64,000 nucleotides of DNA from Rugalucina vietnamica (GCA_964017185.1 OZ024872.1:59575817-59639816), one strand, 5' to 3'; counted from the stretch's first letter, positions 30,376 to 41,468 are shown. Program-made: numbers and translations. Notes: generated from the letters alone by a model not told the origin.

Positions 30376-33220
30376 CATACATGTGATATCTCCCGATCTC
30401 GGTGTATTTTAGGGATTTCAAGGGCCCACTCCCGACGGTCCCCCGATCTGCGAAAGTCCCCTATTTGAGCTGTTTGCAGTAAGTTGTTTTTTTATCCAAC
30501 AGTCCAATTTTTAACTTATATGATGGTAAATGAGTCAATGTCAAAATTCGTCAAAATTCTTGTCTTCTCAATATTTTATGAAAACCACTCACCAGATCGT
30601 AATTTGAATTTTTTCATATGATACTACTGATCATGCTTAATAACAGTAAATGATAAAATAGTATTTGATTGGTGTAGAAATACCTTTTTTCCAGATTTAA
30701 AACCTCATTTTTCATCATTTTTGCCTGTCCCTCGAAAAAAATTGAAGATTCAGCACAACTTTTGCAAGTCGCTGTAAATATTTGGGTAGTTTTGACTGGT
30801 TGTATCAAAAAGAACATTATTAAGGTAAATATAAGAGGTTTCAAAATGGGATATTTCATTTTATATTTCATATTTTTTGGCAATAATAAATCCGTCCCTG
30901 GAATTATGTCCTTACCGTAACGCAGTGATAAATCGACAAAATAATATAGGATCCCGTACGTTGGCAAATCTGGTTATCTGTCATGCTCACTGGGCACTTT
31001 CTATTTACAAGCATTGCATGTGTTTTGAAATGCTGCTACTGAACTGCTCAAGGAAAATACTGTTTCAGTGAGTAAGCCCAGAAGAGTATATTTTTTGTGT
31101 GTCCACTGACCGTAACGAGATATAAGCACAGTGAATACTTTGAAAAAGGTCTGATTCTGACATATTGATCCAATTACATTTCTCAATAGCAAACCACTTT
31201 TGCTACCATGTTTTAATGCATTACTATTATTTAAGACAGAAATTACTTAAAATATGTCCTTACCGTAACATTCCTTACCGTAACAAAATAAAATGTTATG
31301 GTAAGGACTTGTATTGTTACGGTATGGACATCAACTGATAAACAGCAAAATAAATTAACCTGTGTGTTATTTATGTAGATATATTTGCTATGAGAAACTG
31401 TAACTTGTTTCAATTAGAGTAATAGGATTATTAAAACCCAATTTTATAAATGAAATTTTTAGACAAATACGTTCATAGGAATTATTCCATTACGGTAAAG
31501 ACATTTTGGTGAAATACCATGCCTTTTTAGAAAATCATTTGGAAATCGAAACTAGAAGCAATACAATTGTATGTCATGTAAAATATATTATTTTATTGAA
31601 AAAGAAAGCTATCAGGATTATGATTGAGAACAATTGTTTCCTACAAAATGTGTTATGTCCATACCGTAACATGCTGGTCCATACCGTAACGATATCTCAG
31701 AATGTTTAACTGTACCAGAAAACTAACAAAACTTATTTGACTTAAATCACCATAGAAGATACCAAAAGATTAAATACTTGTTATATCATTCAATCATACT
31801 TGCCTGTATTGCTGTCAAAAAGGCAAGCATTGATATTTATTCTAAAAATGTCCATACCGTAACGATTTTATCAATATAAGATCTTGTCCATACCGTAACA
31901 GAGAATGTCCATACCGTAACAACATAAGAAAAGAATATACTGTGTAACATTTTATTAGTTGCTTTTCTCTGTTTACATTCTTTTGCATTCATTTTAAGAG
32001 GATTTATCAGTGAAAATAAATAAACATCTTTCTTAATCACTGTCTTCATTTAGCAACATATTAGTGCCCAAAGTCAAAAATGTCCATTCTGTAACATGCA
32101 TCTTGTCCAGTACCGTAACGGTAATAAATTTCTGAAAATAAGTTCTTTATAAAGACTTCATGTGGATCATTACCACAAAATCAATATTATCAAGATGAAT
32201 TAATTGTCTGCAGTATTGTTGTTGTATAGCAACATGTTTTTTAAAAATGTTATTTAAAGCGGAAAACATCTAAAATCTGTAAAAAGTCGTTTTTGCTTGT
32301 ATGATCACTGTTTTTTTCTACTATCATTACAGCTGTAGATTTTTTTTCTTCAGTACATGTGTAGAAACAATCTGTTTATTAGATTGCATACATCAGAAAT
32401 AAAAAGTTGTTGCATATTTAAAAGAAAAACACAATTTAAAATTTGTTACGGTATGGACATTTTTCCTGGTCATGTGACTTTTGACGATCTATTTAAGCAA
32501 TCTGATTGGTTGTTAAGATTACCTTTAGTTTGTTTTGATTACTTTAGGGTTAGCTTGTTACTTTCACACAAAAAAATTTTAACTTTCTTTCAGGTGCTTT
32601 TTATTTTTTCCCACATTCAAAATTTGACGAATTTTGACATTGACTCAAATACGGTAGTTGACTTGAAGAGGCTGCGTGATATCTTGACCCAGATTATGTG
32701 TATATTACCTGTGGCTATTTTTCAGATGTGTCATAACGTGTGAATAATTGGATTATTTATCAATACTAGATGTTTTTACAAGAGGGATTAAATCTGATTA
32801 ATTGGTTTAACAAGTCTGGTGTCAGCTATTTAATTGCTCATCAACATGTGCGTTCAAGTGTAATGAAAATAGACCCTGTGTTAAAATGATTGTAATCAAT
32901 AACGGAATGACAAAAAAACTATCATGGAGTGTACCGCAGTGAGTCCAAAGAAAATCCCATTGTAGTGATCTGTAGTACTGACATTGGATTTAAGGGCTTC
33001 AGTATTTGAATGTTTATTTTGTTATAATAGAATGGTATGAATTTACAAGCTATTCATTTTTATTCTTCGGCTTCAAAAGTATCTACAAAAAAGAGAATAA
33101 GCTTGATCAGCCTCAGTACAATTTGATCATGAGTAAATAAACCTCCCGATATGAGAGCAAATATTATGATTTCATATTGGAAATCTACCGACCGTGAAGA
33201 AAGAAAATATCACATGTATG
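30376..33220. mobile_element. CATACATG TIR element, 2.85 kb, with a 15-copy motif array
   Basis: Termini CATACATGTGATATCTCCCG and, on the other strand, CATACATGTGATATTTTC. CCCCGGGG flanks both sides (30368-30375 and 33222-33229, one extra C). Inside, TGTCCATACCGTAAC-like motifs recur about 15 times (30907-32459). A second inverted pair, TGAGTCAATGTCAAAATTCG, occurs near 30532 and, reversed, near 32640. Two ORFs (30614-30967 minus; 32357-32743 plus) have no recognisable domain. Transposase not identified. Confidence 0.75.
30907..32459. repeat. Dispersed TGTCCATACCGTAAC motif array
   Basis: Fifteen copies or close variants. Plus: 30907, 31101 (weak), 31255, 31271, 31656, 31676, 31849, 31885, 31906, 32081 (weak), 32104. 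Minus: 31295, 31316, 31490 (weak), 32445. Spacing is irregular, from a few bases to over 300 bp, and the sequence between copies is unrelated. It is therefore neither a satellite nor CRISPR-like. Confidence 0.8.
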
Positions 33221-33793
33221 CCCCCGGGGTCATTAGCTCCCATAGACTTACAATGGGAAAAACATAAAAAAATCTTCTCCGAAACCACAAGGCCCGGAGC
33301 TTTCATATTTTGTCAGTAGCAATGTATAGTGTTCCTCTTTTTTAATCCTGCCAACCGTGCCCCTTGGGTCCATACGGGCCCCGCCCCAGGGGCGTCATGG
33401 GAAAAACTTTAAAAAATCTTCTCCGAAACCACAAGACCCAAAGCTTTCATATTTTGTGTGTAGCAATGTATAGTGGTCCTTTTTATAAATCCTGCCAACC
33501 GTGCCCCTGGGGTCCATAGGGGCCCCCCCTGGAGGGTCATGGGTAAAACATAAAAAAATCTTATTCTCCGAAACCACAAGGCCCAGAGCATTCATATTTT
33601 GTTTGTAGAAATGTTTAGTAGTCCTCTTTGTAAATCCTGCCAACCGTGCCCTTGGGGTCCATACGGGCCGCGCCCTGGGGGCGTCATGGGAAAAACTTTA
33701 AAAAATCTTCTTCTTCGAAATCACAAGGCCCAAAGCTTTCATATTTTGTGTGTAGCAATGTAAAGTGGTCCTCTTTATAAATCTTGCCAGCCC

Positions 33794-33825
33794 CTGGGGG
33801 GGGGGGGGGGGGGGGGAGGGGGGGG
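33794..33825 (+). repeat. Poly-G tract
   Basis: A run of about 30 G with one A interrupts a family B monomer right before the duplicated transposon-end segment (33825). It could form a G-quadruplex; it could also reflect assembly or slippage noise. Confidence 0.7.
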
Positions 33826-34541
33826 ACCGTGAAGAAAGAAAATATCACATGTATGCCCCGGGGTCATTAGCTCCCATAGACTTACAATGGGTAAAACATA
33901 AAAAAATCTTCTCCTCTGAAACCACAAGGCCCAGAGCTTTCATATTTTGTATGTAGCAATGTATAGTGGTCCTCTTTATAAATCCTGCCAACCGTGCCCC
34001 TGGGGTCCATACGGGCCCCGCCCCGGGGGTGTCATGGGAAAAACTTAAAAAAATCCTCTTCTCCGAAACCACAAAGCCCAAAGCTGTGTAGCAGTGTAAA
34101 GTGGTCCTCTTTATAAATCCTGTTACAAATCCTGCCAACCGTGCCCCTGGGGTCCATGCAGGCCCCACCCCCTGGGGCGTCATGGGAAAAACATAAAAAA
34201 ATCTACTTCTCTGAAACCATATGGCCCAGAGCTTTCATATGTTGTGTGGACCAACCCGGGGGTCATTATAGGACCCTGACCTTCTTAGATGATTTTTTCA
34301 AGTGAACCAAAATGGCAGAAAAGAGGATACACAATCCAGACAAGAGCTCTTCTGCTGATGTAAGTAGGGTTTCAAGGTCACGTGACCAAGATGGCCAACA
34401 TACCCATATATGATAAAAAAACCAATTACTTTGTCCAGTGACTGTACTTGTTGACTCACAGGTGAGCAATCATTGCCCTTGGGCTACTTATTTAAATTTG
34501 ACATAATTTTTCCATTGAAAATGTATCTGCTGTATTTACAG

Positions 34542-34586
34542 GATTTGAAATGGCCAAGTTTAGATGTTCCAGGAGTCCCTGTAGAA
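34542..34586 (+). CDS. Host gene exon E (45-nt micro-exon)
   Basis: Acceptor GTATTTACAG ends at 34541; donor GTGAGT starts at 34587. Fifteen codons, phase 0 at both ends: DLKWPSLDVPGVPVE. It keeps frame with exons D and F. Being short, it rests mainly on paired splice signals, phase and position, so it is less certain than exons A-D. Confidence 0.62.
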
Positions 34587-34688
34587 GTGAGTAGATATGT
34601 AATATTATCACATAAATAACAGTGTCACATAATACTAATAAGCATGCATTAACTCATTTAAGCCTGGCGTCCCTTTTCTGGGACATAG

Positions 34689-34980
34689 GCAAACAGTATA
34701 GCCCCCATACATGTGATGAGTTTGAAAGAGGAATCAGGGAGATTTTTCTTTCATTTCAGGGAGATTTTTGAAAAATGTATAGAATATATAGGAAAATTTC
34801 TCATTCATTTCAGGGAGATTCTGAATTTTTGTTAAAAAGTGATTCATTTTAGAAGAAATATGTCAAAATTTTACAGGTCATTTCCTGGAGTCTCCCTGAT
34901 GATGAGGGAGGTATCACATGTATGAGCCCCAGATGTGACGCCGCAGAACGCGGCGTCCCATCTGGGGCTATTCTGTTTGC
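34689..34980. repeat. Foldback element split by a MITE
   Basis: GCAAACAGTATAGCCCC plus AGATGTGACGCCGC on the left pair with GCGGCGTCCCATCTGGGGCTATTCTGTTTGC (34950-34980) around a 4-5-nt loop. A 219-bp MITE sits in the left arm with AGCCCC repeated on each side. Confidence 0.7.
34706..34924. mobile_element. CATACATG TIR MITE, 219 bp
   Basis: Starts CATACATGTGATGAG and ends GGTATCACATGTATG. AGCCCC at 34700-34705 and 34925-34930. Internal CAGGGAGATT recurs three times. Shares termini with the elements at 30376 and 41567. Confidence 0.75.
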
Positions 34981-35278
34981 TTAGAGAATTTTCATAGAAA
35001 AATTGATTAAACTTTAAAAATCACTCCTGACACCCCTAAAAATGAAAGTGGACTGACCCAAATGATAATGATGGGAAAATCCATTCGTCAAATATGGGTT
35101 AATATAGACAAAAGCCATGTATTAATCTGATGGGCAATTCATTCATACTCCCCTTTTATTTATGCTCCTTACCAGGCACCTCACATAGCATCGGGAAAAC
35201 ATTTCCGTGCAATGAATACCCCCTTAAACCCCACTTTTATATAGTAAAACTGGGGTATGCAGGGGTATACCTATTTTT

Positions 35279-35380
35279 CTTATTTTTGCTCCAAAACATA
35301 GATTGTGGGTACTCGTTAGAACCGCCTCGGCCAGGCGGTTCTAACGTGTACCCACAATCTATGTTTTGAGCAAAAATAAG
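35279..35380. repeat. Near-perfect foldback, about 48-bp arms
   Basis: Left arm from CTTATTTTTGCTC, CAAAACATAGATTGTGGGTA to TTAGAACCGCC; right arm is its complement, ending GAGCAAAAATAAG. The loop is only a few bases (TCGGCCA). A diverged copy is at 19443-19530. Confidence 0.78.
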
Positions 35381-35512
35381 AAAAATATCAAAATTTTTCT
35401 GCTGAAAATTTTCAATTTTTACAGCTTCAGAAAATCCTATATATTGCTAGGGCATGTTTTCGTAATGGCTTATGCTAAATAATTATTGTGAGTAACCAAA
35501 AAAAAACTCACA

Positions 35513-35979
35513 TATCGCTGACTCGTTGACAAAACCTCGTAACTGCAAAAAACAAATTTTTCAGGAGAAGCAAAAAACTAAAACTTGTATATAAATGATA
35601 TATATTTGTGCATGTTTACAAATTGTCGTATATTCAAAACTTGATAAATGAAAGCTAGAAGCAGATTCTTATGATGAATTAAAGAATGCATTTATGAGAA
35701 ATCATACTTATGCAACTTTTGCATATCTAAAAGATAAAGATTTTCTTGTATTTAAATTTTTTGAAATTGCATATACGAGGATTTGTCACCTTTTTTCAAG
35801 TCCGTTTACCATTTGTAGTTACGAGGTTTTGTAAGGTCATCGAAAAACTAACTTCCCATTGGACATAACCTACAAGGCTTTGTCACAAGCTAAATTTGAA
35901 TGTTTTGAATCGCGTCATGTGAAAAAACGATTTTTTGAAAAAAGTGCAGTTACGAGGTTTTGTCAACGAGCCAACGATA
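35513..35979. mobile_element. TIR element with iterated GTTACGAGGTTTTGT motif
   Basis: Inverted termini of about 33 bp: TATCGCTGACTCGTTGAC, then AAAACCTCGTAACTGCA, mirrored at 35946-35979, with TA-type flanks. Further variants of ACGAGGTTTTGTMAC lie near 35774, 35819 and 35868. No ORF. Confidence 0.72.
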
Positions 35980-36149
35980 TACAGTATGTCATTAATTTTG
36001 TTTCGTTTTTGTTGTGGTTTTGCTGAATTGATGTAATAATATGTGGTGGAACATGACTTTGCCCTCTGTTTTCAACATGACTCTTATGTCATAGTGAATT
36101 TGTTTGATCCCTCTACTGTAAATTGGAAAACTTTTGAAGGAATTTTCTA

Positions 36150-36214
36150 TTCTATAATCCGCACCAAAACAAAGTTTTAAAGGGGGGTATATTTTGTCAG
36201 TCCAAGTGTCCTTC
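36150..36214 (+). repeat. Family F head, diverged
   Basis: A degraded hairpin (CACCAAAACAAAGTTTTAAA, then GGGGGGTATA) matches the head at 58139-58175. The element continues after the nested insertion at 37941 with TGTGTGTCCGTTC. Confidence 0.6.
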
Positions 36215-36374
36215 CAGTGATGTAGATAAGGATGCATAATGCATATGTACGCACAATTTTTCGCTCTGCACGCATACAAAAATCAGACCTGTGCCTTCCA
36301 TGTATGCAGTAAAAATCAGCGGTACTCATTTACAGTTTTCGGTTTTATGCGTACCCAGATAATATACCTTTACA

Positions 36375-37210
36375 GGATCCATGACATTTTGTCTAAAACC
36401 ATTTCGTCTAAAAGCCATTTCGTCTAAAGGACATTTCGTCTAAAGGACATTTCGTCTAAAAGACATTTCGTCTAAAGGACATTTCGTCTAAATGACATTT
36501 CGTCTAATGGACATTTCGTCTAATGGACATTTCGTCTAATATGACATTTCGTCTAAAATTCGTCTAAAAATGTCTAAAATTGTCTAAAATTCGTCTAAAA
36601 CTCGTCTAAAACATAAATGATAAGGAAAATATTTTTGAACAACATTTTATTGGATATCGATTTCATGACATTTAATAGCTCAACTTGTAGCCAATCCCAT
36701 AGACAATCCATGTATTTCATACTTAAATATTTAAAATGGTATAATAAAATTTAACAGTCAAAAGCAGATAGTATGGGCCATATTGTACAATTCCATGCAT
36801 ACTGTGCAAGGTCAAATAATAAAAAAAACTTTGTTTAGAATATGTTTTAAATATTCGGAATGATCTAACAGGACCGAAGGAAAAATATGATTTGCACCAA
36901 TATCTGTGTAAAAAGAAATGATTTAAACAAATATAGACCTACCACATTGTTTAATATTGATTTAAAGTGGGGTGCGACATTTGGTCTAAAAAATCTTAAT
37001 TTTTCTTAACTTTTTTTAGACCAAATGTCGCACCTGCTTGATTTTTTAGACGAATTGTCCATTAGACGAAATGTCCTTTAGACGAAATGTCATTTAGACG
37101 AATTGTCCATTAGACGAAATGTCCTTTAGACGAAATGGCATTTAGACGAAATGTCCTTTAGACGAAATGGCATTTAGACGAAATGGTTTTAGACGAAATG
37201 TCCTGCACCC
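36375..37210. mobile_element. Foldback element of iterated ACATTTCGTCTAAA, 9-bp duplication
   Basis: Termini GGATCCATGACATTTTGTC and, on the other strand, GGGTGCAGGACATTTCGTC start exactly inside a 9-bp duplication ACCTTTACA (36366-36374, 37211-37219). Each arm is a run of 14-17-bp GGACATTTCGTCTAAA units, about 10 in the left arm and about 10 inverted in the right. A second palindrome, GGTGCGACATTTGGTCTAAA with its mirror, sits at 36969-37036. A 9-bp duplication suggests a Mutator-like element. Non-coding. Confidence 0.8.
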
Positions 37211-37595
37211 ACCTTTACAATTGTCACAAAGACTTTTCAACTAGTTTTGTCTGGCTGCTCTGTCAACAAACAATATTATACTGATTAGCTCTTGATTGTT
37301 CCATATCACATATCATGTAAGAATGATTCAGAGTGGCTGATGTATGAGTAGTCTTATGTTCCTATGGCAACTGCATATTATGTATCTTTAGTTCTTATAC
37401 CGTATACTTGCTCTCTGTCCAGTGTCTTGGTCAGACAAATTGTTTACCAAATGTTTATTCATGAAGTTTAACGGTAGTAAGTCTGACTTTGGTTTATAGA
37501 ATATGCATTTTGCATTGATTTCTGGTCATTGTTTTGAATTTGAATCATGGTGTATTCCATGTTCTACAGCCATCCCAGTTTATCAGGTTTCCTCG

Positions 37596-37753
37596 TTTTT
37601 GCTCTTTTATCATTTACATATGGTGTAACATGTCAAAATGTTAGAATAACATGTAATTACAGGATTATAAACCATTTTTGCTCTTTTATCATTTACATAT
37701 GGTGTAACATGTCTAAATGTTAGAATAACATGTAATTACAGGATTATAAACCA
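37596..37753 (+). repeat. Tandem duplication, 79 bp x 2
   Basis: Two almost identical 79-bp units (TTTTTGCTCTTTTATCATTT to GGATTATAAACCA), inside the CAGTGATG element. Confidence 0.85.
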
Positions 37754-38239
37754 GTTTGAAGTTTCATACTTGCACAAAATGGTCTTAACCATATGTGTAC
37801 AAATATCCAGTAGATTCTGGATGAGAGGTTAGAATAAGAATCCTCACAAAACGTGTACACAGTTGTATTGTCGGTACGCACTATACATTCATTTTAGTGT
37901 GTACAGTACGCATTGTGAAAAATAATTATCTACATCACTGCCTTCTGTGTGTCCGTTCATGCCTGGGTTAGTCATTTACACTTTTATTACTTTAATATCT
38001 TGAAGACCCATTGATAGAATTTCATGTTTTGTTATTTAATACTTACAGATAAAAATAAAGGTCTAGGGGCCAATCCTCTTAGATTAATTATATTTATAAT
38101 GCTTATGGCTTTTGTATACAGGGTATATTGTGCATTTATGCGCCAATCAACTCCTACCACAGTTTTTGATGGAGCAATTTGATACCATGCCTACATAGTG
38201 ATGCAGACCCAAAAGAAGAACTTTTAGAGTGAAAACATA

Positions 38240-38479
38240 TGAGCCGCCTCATGGGAAAACCAACAATTTGCATAGGCGAAAACAAAGACGCAGATCAGCT
38301 TTGCGGTAACCGCGAAGCTGATCAGCGCCTTTGTTTTCGCTACATGGATATATAGTACAATTCCTCTTCTACTTAAATCTGAAATTTCAAGCTTCTAGCT
38401 TTTTTCTGTGCTTGTTCAGGCCGATTTGTGTCGGACCTGTTCCGAAACCACATTGTTGGTTTACCCACGAAGTGGCTCA
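38240..38479 (-). mobile_element. Family C palindromic MITE (copy 6)
   Basis: TGAGCCGCCTCATGGGAAAA to CGAAGTGGCTCA with TA flanks; central palindrome present; minus orientation. Inserted in a family E unit. Confidence 0.82.
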
Positions 38480-38790
38480 TATTTTTTTTTACAAAATGAC
38501 AGCAATCAGAGCAAAGGAAAAGGCATTCATGGGCCAATCAACTCCTACCACAGTTTTTGATAGATAATAAAAACTTAAACTGAGATCCTTTTAGAGCAGT
38601 GAGCATATTAATGTGAAATGTGAAAAGGGATGGGCCATACCATGGTTTCTGCTACTTAAGCCTCGTCAGTGACCCTTTAGTTTTGACAACATGGAGCCAA
38701 GGAGAATTACTATAATTTTGCAACTTTCAACAGGGTTGTCAATACAAAGGCTAACACTATCTAAATGGATCCAAACGTATTAAATATTGG
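38480..38790. other. Decayed family E unit and unassigned intron
   Basis: CCAATCAACTCCTACCACAG (38532) marks one E unit. The rest up to the Harbinger-like element shows nothing recognisable. Confidence 0.5.
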
Positions 38791-38793
38791 TTA

Positions 38794-40070
38794 GGGCTAT
38801 TCCAGTAAAACATAAGTACGTGGGGAAGAAGGCACTTTGAATTTTGACCCTCCACCCATAGAAGTGAATTTCATCTCGACTGAGCCACCTACAGAACCGT
38901 TCATTTCAATAAAACACACTCCTACAGAAGCAAAATTTAATATGGATAGAAGTAAATTAAGAGGGAATTTTTAGGAACAGAAGTAAATTTTTGTATTGCT
39001 GTTTTATGGAACTGTATTGTGTGATTTTTGTCAAAAGTCATTAAAATAATGTTCTCACTATAATAATAAAGATTGAATATCTATTTTTTGAAAATATATC
39101 TTCATTTTGTCATCCTGATCAGCAAGCCATGTGGACAAGGAAGCGTGTTTGAATCTCATCAGCTTTCATGATTATTATGCTTATTTTCAACAATGGGCTA
39201 TATCCAATTAATTATATGTGTAACGTCACTCTTAACCGTTATCATGCTGAGATTTATTTTTTTCCAATAACGTGTGCCACTGATTTTTTTTTTTTTTTTT
39301 TGCAAAAAAATCACTTTTTCGCCACTTTTCAGGCTTCAAAAAACACTTATGTTGCATTTTCCAAAAAGCTAATACTTGCTATGGGAGACCGATACAAGTT
39401 CATATATCGCTACGTTTTGTGTCTAAACATCATTAAATTCATCAATGAGCCGCCATTTTAGCTTTCAACAGGTCTGTAATTGTGATTTCTGACCAAAATC
39501 CCGGTTCAAATGCCTTTTCTAGGCTTAAAACGCCAAAAAACAACCTCAATCGCTGACAATTTCCTGATTCAGTTTTTTTTTTTGCACACGTCACCAGCGC
39601 GAACGTTATAGAGAGCACTCTCACCATTCTTGCAAGATCAGACGATACCTCATCTTGATCTCTCGCATTTGACGCGTTGAATTGTGGGATATAGCCGATT
39701 TTGGCTACAGACGACACACAAAGAAAGCTGGGGCATCCCGCATGAATTTCCCAGATCCCATTGGCCAACTGCGACAGGTCAGTGCGTGAAGTGCTACCTG
39801 TCAGCGACAGTGCTCTCTCAAAGGAAAAAATCGAAGTCGGATCGGGCGAACGAAAGGTTTTTGGTCTGTTTAATTTGCTTCTATGCATTGCATTGAATTT
39901 TACACCTTAGAACCGATTTTCAACACGAAAAAATACCCCACCTCCTATAGAAGCAATTTTTCTCCAACTCCCACCACGTACAGAAGTATTTTAACCAACG
40001 AAGGACCCTACGATAGAAGTTTATTAAAGTGCCGTCTTCCCGGGGTACCTATGTTCAACTGGAATAGCCC
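38794..40070. mobile_element. PIF/Harbinger-like TIR element, 1.28 kb
   Basis: GGGCTATTCCAG at both ends, with inverted repeats running about 48 bp (AACATA, GTAC, GGGAAGA, GGCACTTT) and TTA on both sides (38791-38793, 40071-40073). A 3-bp TTA duplication and GGG termini fit PIF/Harbinger. No transposase. Most of its interior (39220-39700) is the reverse complement of a block in the hAT-like element at 24578. Confidence 0.75.
39442..39888 (-). other. Open frame of 148 codons in shared transposon block
   Basis: Minus-strand frame in the Harbinger-like element. No recognisable domain. The homologous block at 24975-25475 does not keep the frame, so coding is doubtful. Confidence 0.25.
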
Positions 40071-40073
40071 TTA

Positions 40074-40360
40074 GAAAATGTTTCTAAACCGATAATAATT
40101 TTCTGATTTCTCATAATCAAAGACCGAAAGGAAAAAAATAATCTGCACTATGAATGATGTATGGGGAGACTTTTCAGGGCCGCCACATGCCACAACACCA
40201 GCTGTAGTAATAGCAATTTGATATAATGCCTACATGATACAGACCCTTTTGACATTTGCATGAAGAAGTTTTATTGAGAAAAAAAAAAATTTTTTTTTTT
40301 GACAAAATTAGAGCTGTGAAAACTTGGACAGCAATGAGAAGTTAGAAAATTTTCTTCCTT
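40074..40360 (+). repeat. Decayed family E unit
   Basis: Matches the E unit from ATTTGATATAATGCCTACAT through GACATTTGCATGAAGAAG to GACAAAATTAGAGCTG. Ends in the T-rich segment where family A element 40361-47515 begins. Confidence 0.65.
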
Positions 40361-40672
40361 TTAAGGCTCACAGGTGAGCTTATAGTATACCCATGCTCCG
40401 TCGTCCGTCCGTCCGTCGTCCTTCCACAATTTCAAAGATCTTCTCCTCTGAAACCGCTAGGCCAATCAAAGCCAAACTTCATATGGAGCATCCTTAGGAA
40501 GGGGGAACGAAAGTTTGTATAAATGGTCCAGGTCACATGACCAAGATGGCCGCCATGGCTATAAATAGCAAAAACCTTTAAAAATCTTCTTCTCCAGAAC
40601 CAGAAGGCCTATGATTTTGAAACTTGGCATGAAGTATCAGGCAATGGAGCTCTACAAAGTTTATATAAATTA

Positions 40673-41468
40673 TGTTACGACCTAGCGTAACTAGACAGGT
40701 ACAGCGAAAAACAACCAAGTAATTTAAACTTAACAATATTTAATCAAACAAATAAATGCTGCAAATACATACAAACAAACAAACAGATAAGTAAATAAAT
40801 AAATAAATAACTTACAAAGTTAATGTCAAATAAGTCCTTGTCCCTCAAATGTAAGTCCACAATCCAGTAACCAGAATATGAGCACATGTATATTTTAATC
40901 CACACTTTTATTCTAATCCAAAACACTAGTGAAACAACCAAAATTATATACTTTAAATCACTTCAAATTTCTGAATGCCTAAGACTGAATTGGGACCTAT
41001 ATTTATACATCTAAGGAAATTCTCCAGGTTTCTAGAGAATGATATAATAAACTTTTCTCTAGAAAAGAAACGAACTAAACGAAAGTTCAATTAAATTCTC
41101 CAAAGAGAATTTAGAATTCTCCAGAGAGAATTCAAGGCCGCAACGACCATCAAGACTAAACGAAAGTCCACTAGACCCTTCGAGATACATAGTCCAAATA
41201 TATTTTTAACTTATGGTAAAAAAAACACTCACTCCATTTTCATCCAGAATTATTCACAAAGTGCTCATAGAATTTTCTATACTTCTAAATTATATAACAG
41301 TGATAAAAATAATCAATGACATTCTTCTACAAAGTTCTAGATAATAAATTGTAGAAACATAGAAAAGAAATATATATTAATCAAGGTTACTCCCCTTTGA
41401 TTATATATATAAATAATAAGTAATAGCTTTAAAAAGAATCAATATTATTGAATCAATTATATATAACA
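40673..41468 (-). repeat. Ty3/gypsy-type LTR, 796 bp
   Basis: Read on the minus strand it starts TGTTATATATAATTG and ends GTCGTAACA, giving TGTTA/TAACA inverted ends. A minus-strand polypurine tract GAAGAAGGGAAG (41469-41480) directly precedes it, marking it as the 3' LTR. Confidence 0.78.

Larger units (their letters stand above)
29878..34490 (+). mobile_element. Family B element split by a 2.8-kb TIR element
   Basis: Head TTAGCTCACCTGAGCC at 29878, CCGTCCGTGCG-rich stretch, B monomers to 30375 and again from 33221, tail and 3' motif with GCCCTTGGGC near 34480. Ends match the copy at 5550-7692. A segment beginning near 33190 is repeated from 33825, next to a poly-G tract. Confidence 0.8.
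36215..37940. mobile_element. CAGTGATG TIR element containing a foldback
   Basis: CAGTGATGTAGATAA on the left and its complement on the right (37926-37940), then diverged inverted sequence with GTACGCA. CCTTC flanks both sides (36210-36214, 37941-37945); rejoining restores family F sequence. No transposase recognised. Confidence 0.68.

Noticed and set aside
30907-32459. CRISPR-like array of a repeated motif
   Set aside because: Both orientations, irregular spacing from a few to over 300 bp, a 15-bp motif, and a eukaryotic transposon context.
32357-32743. 128-codon ORF in the 2.8-kb TIR element as transposase
   Set aside because: No DDE-like or zinc-finger pattern, hydrophobic composition, and it overlaps one copy of the iterated motif.
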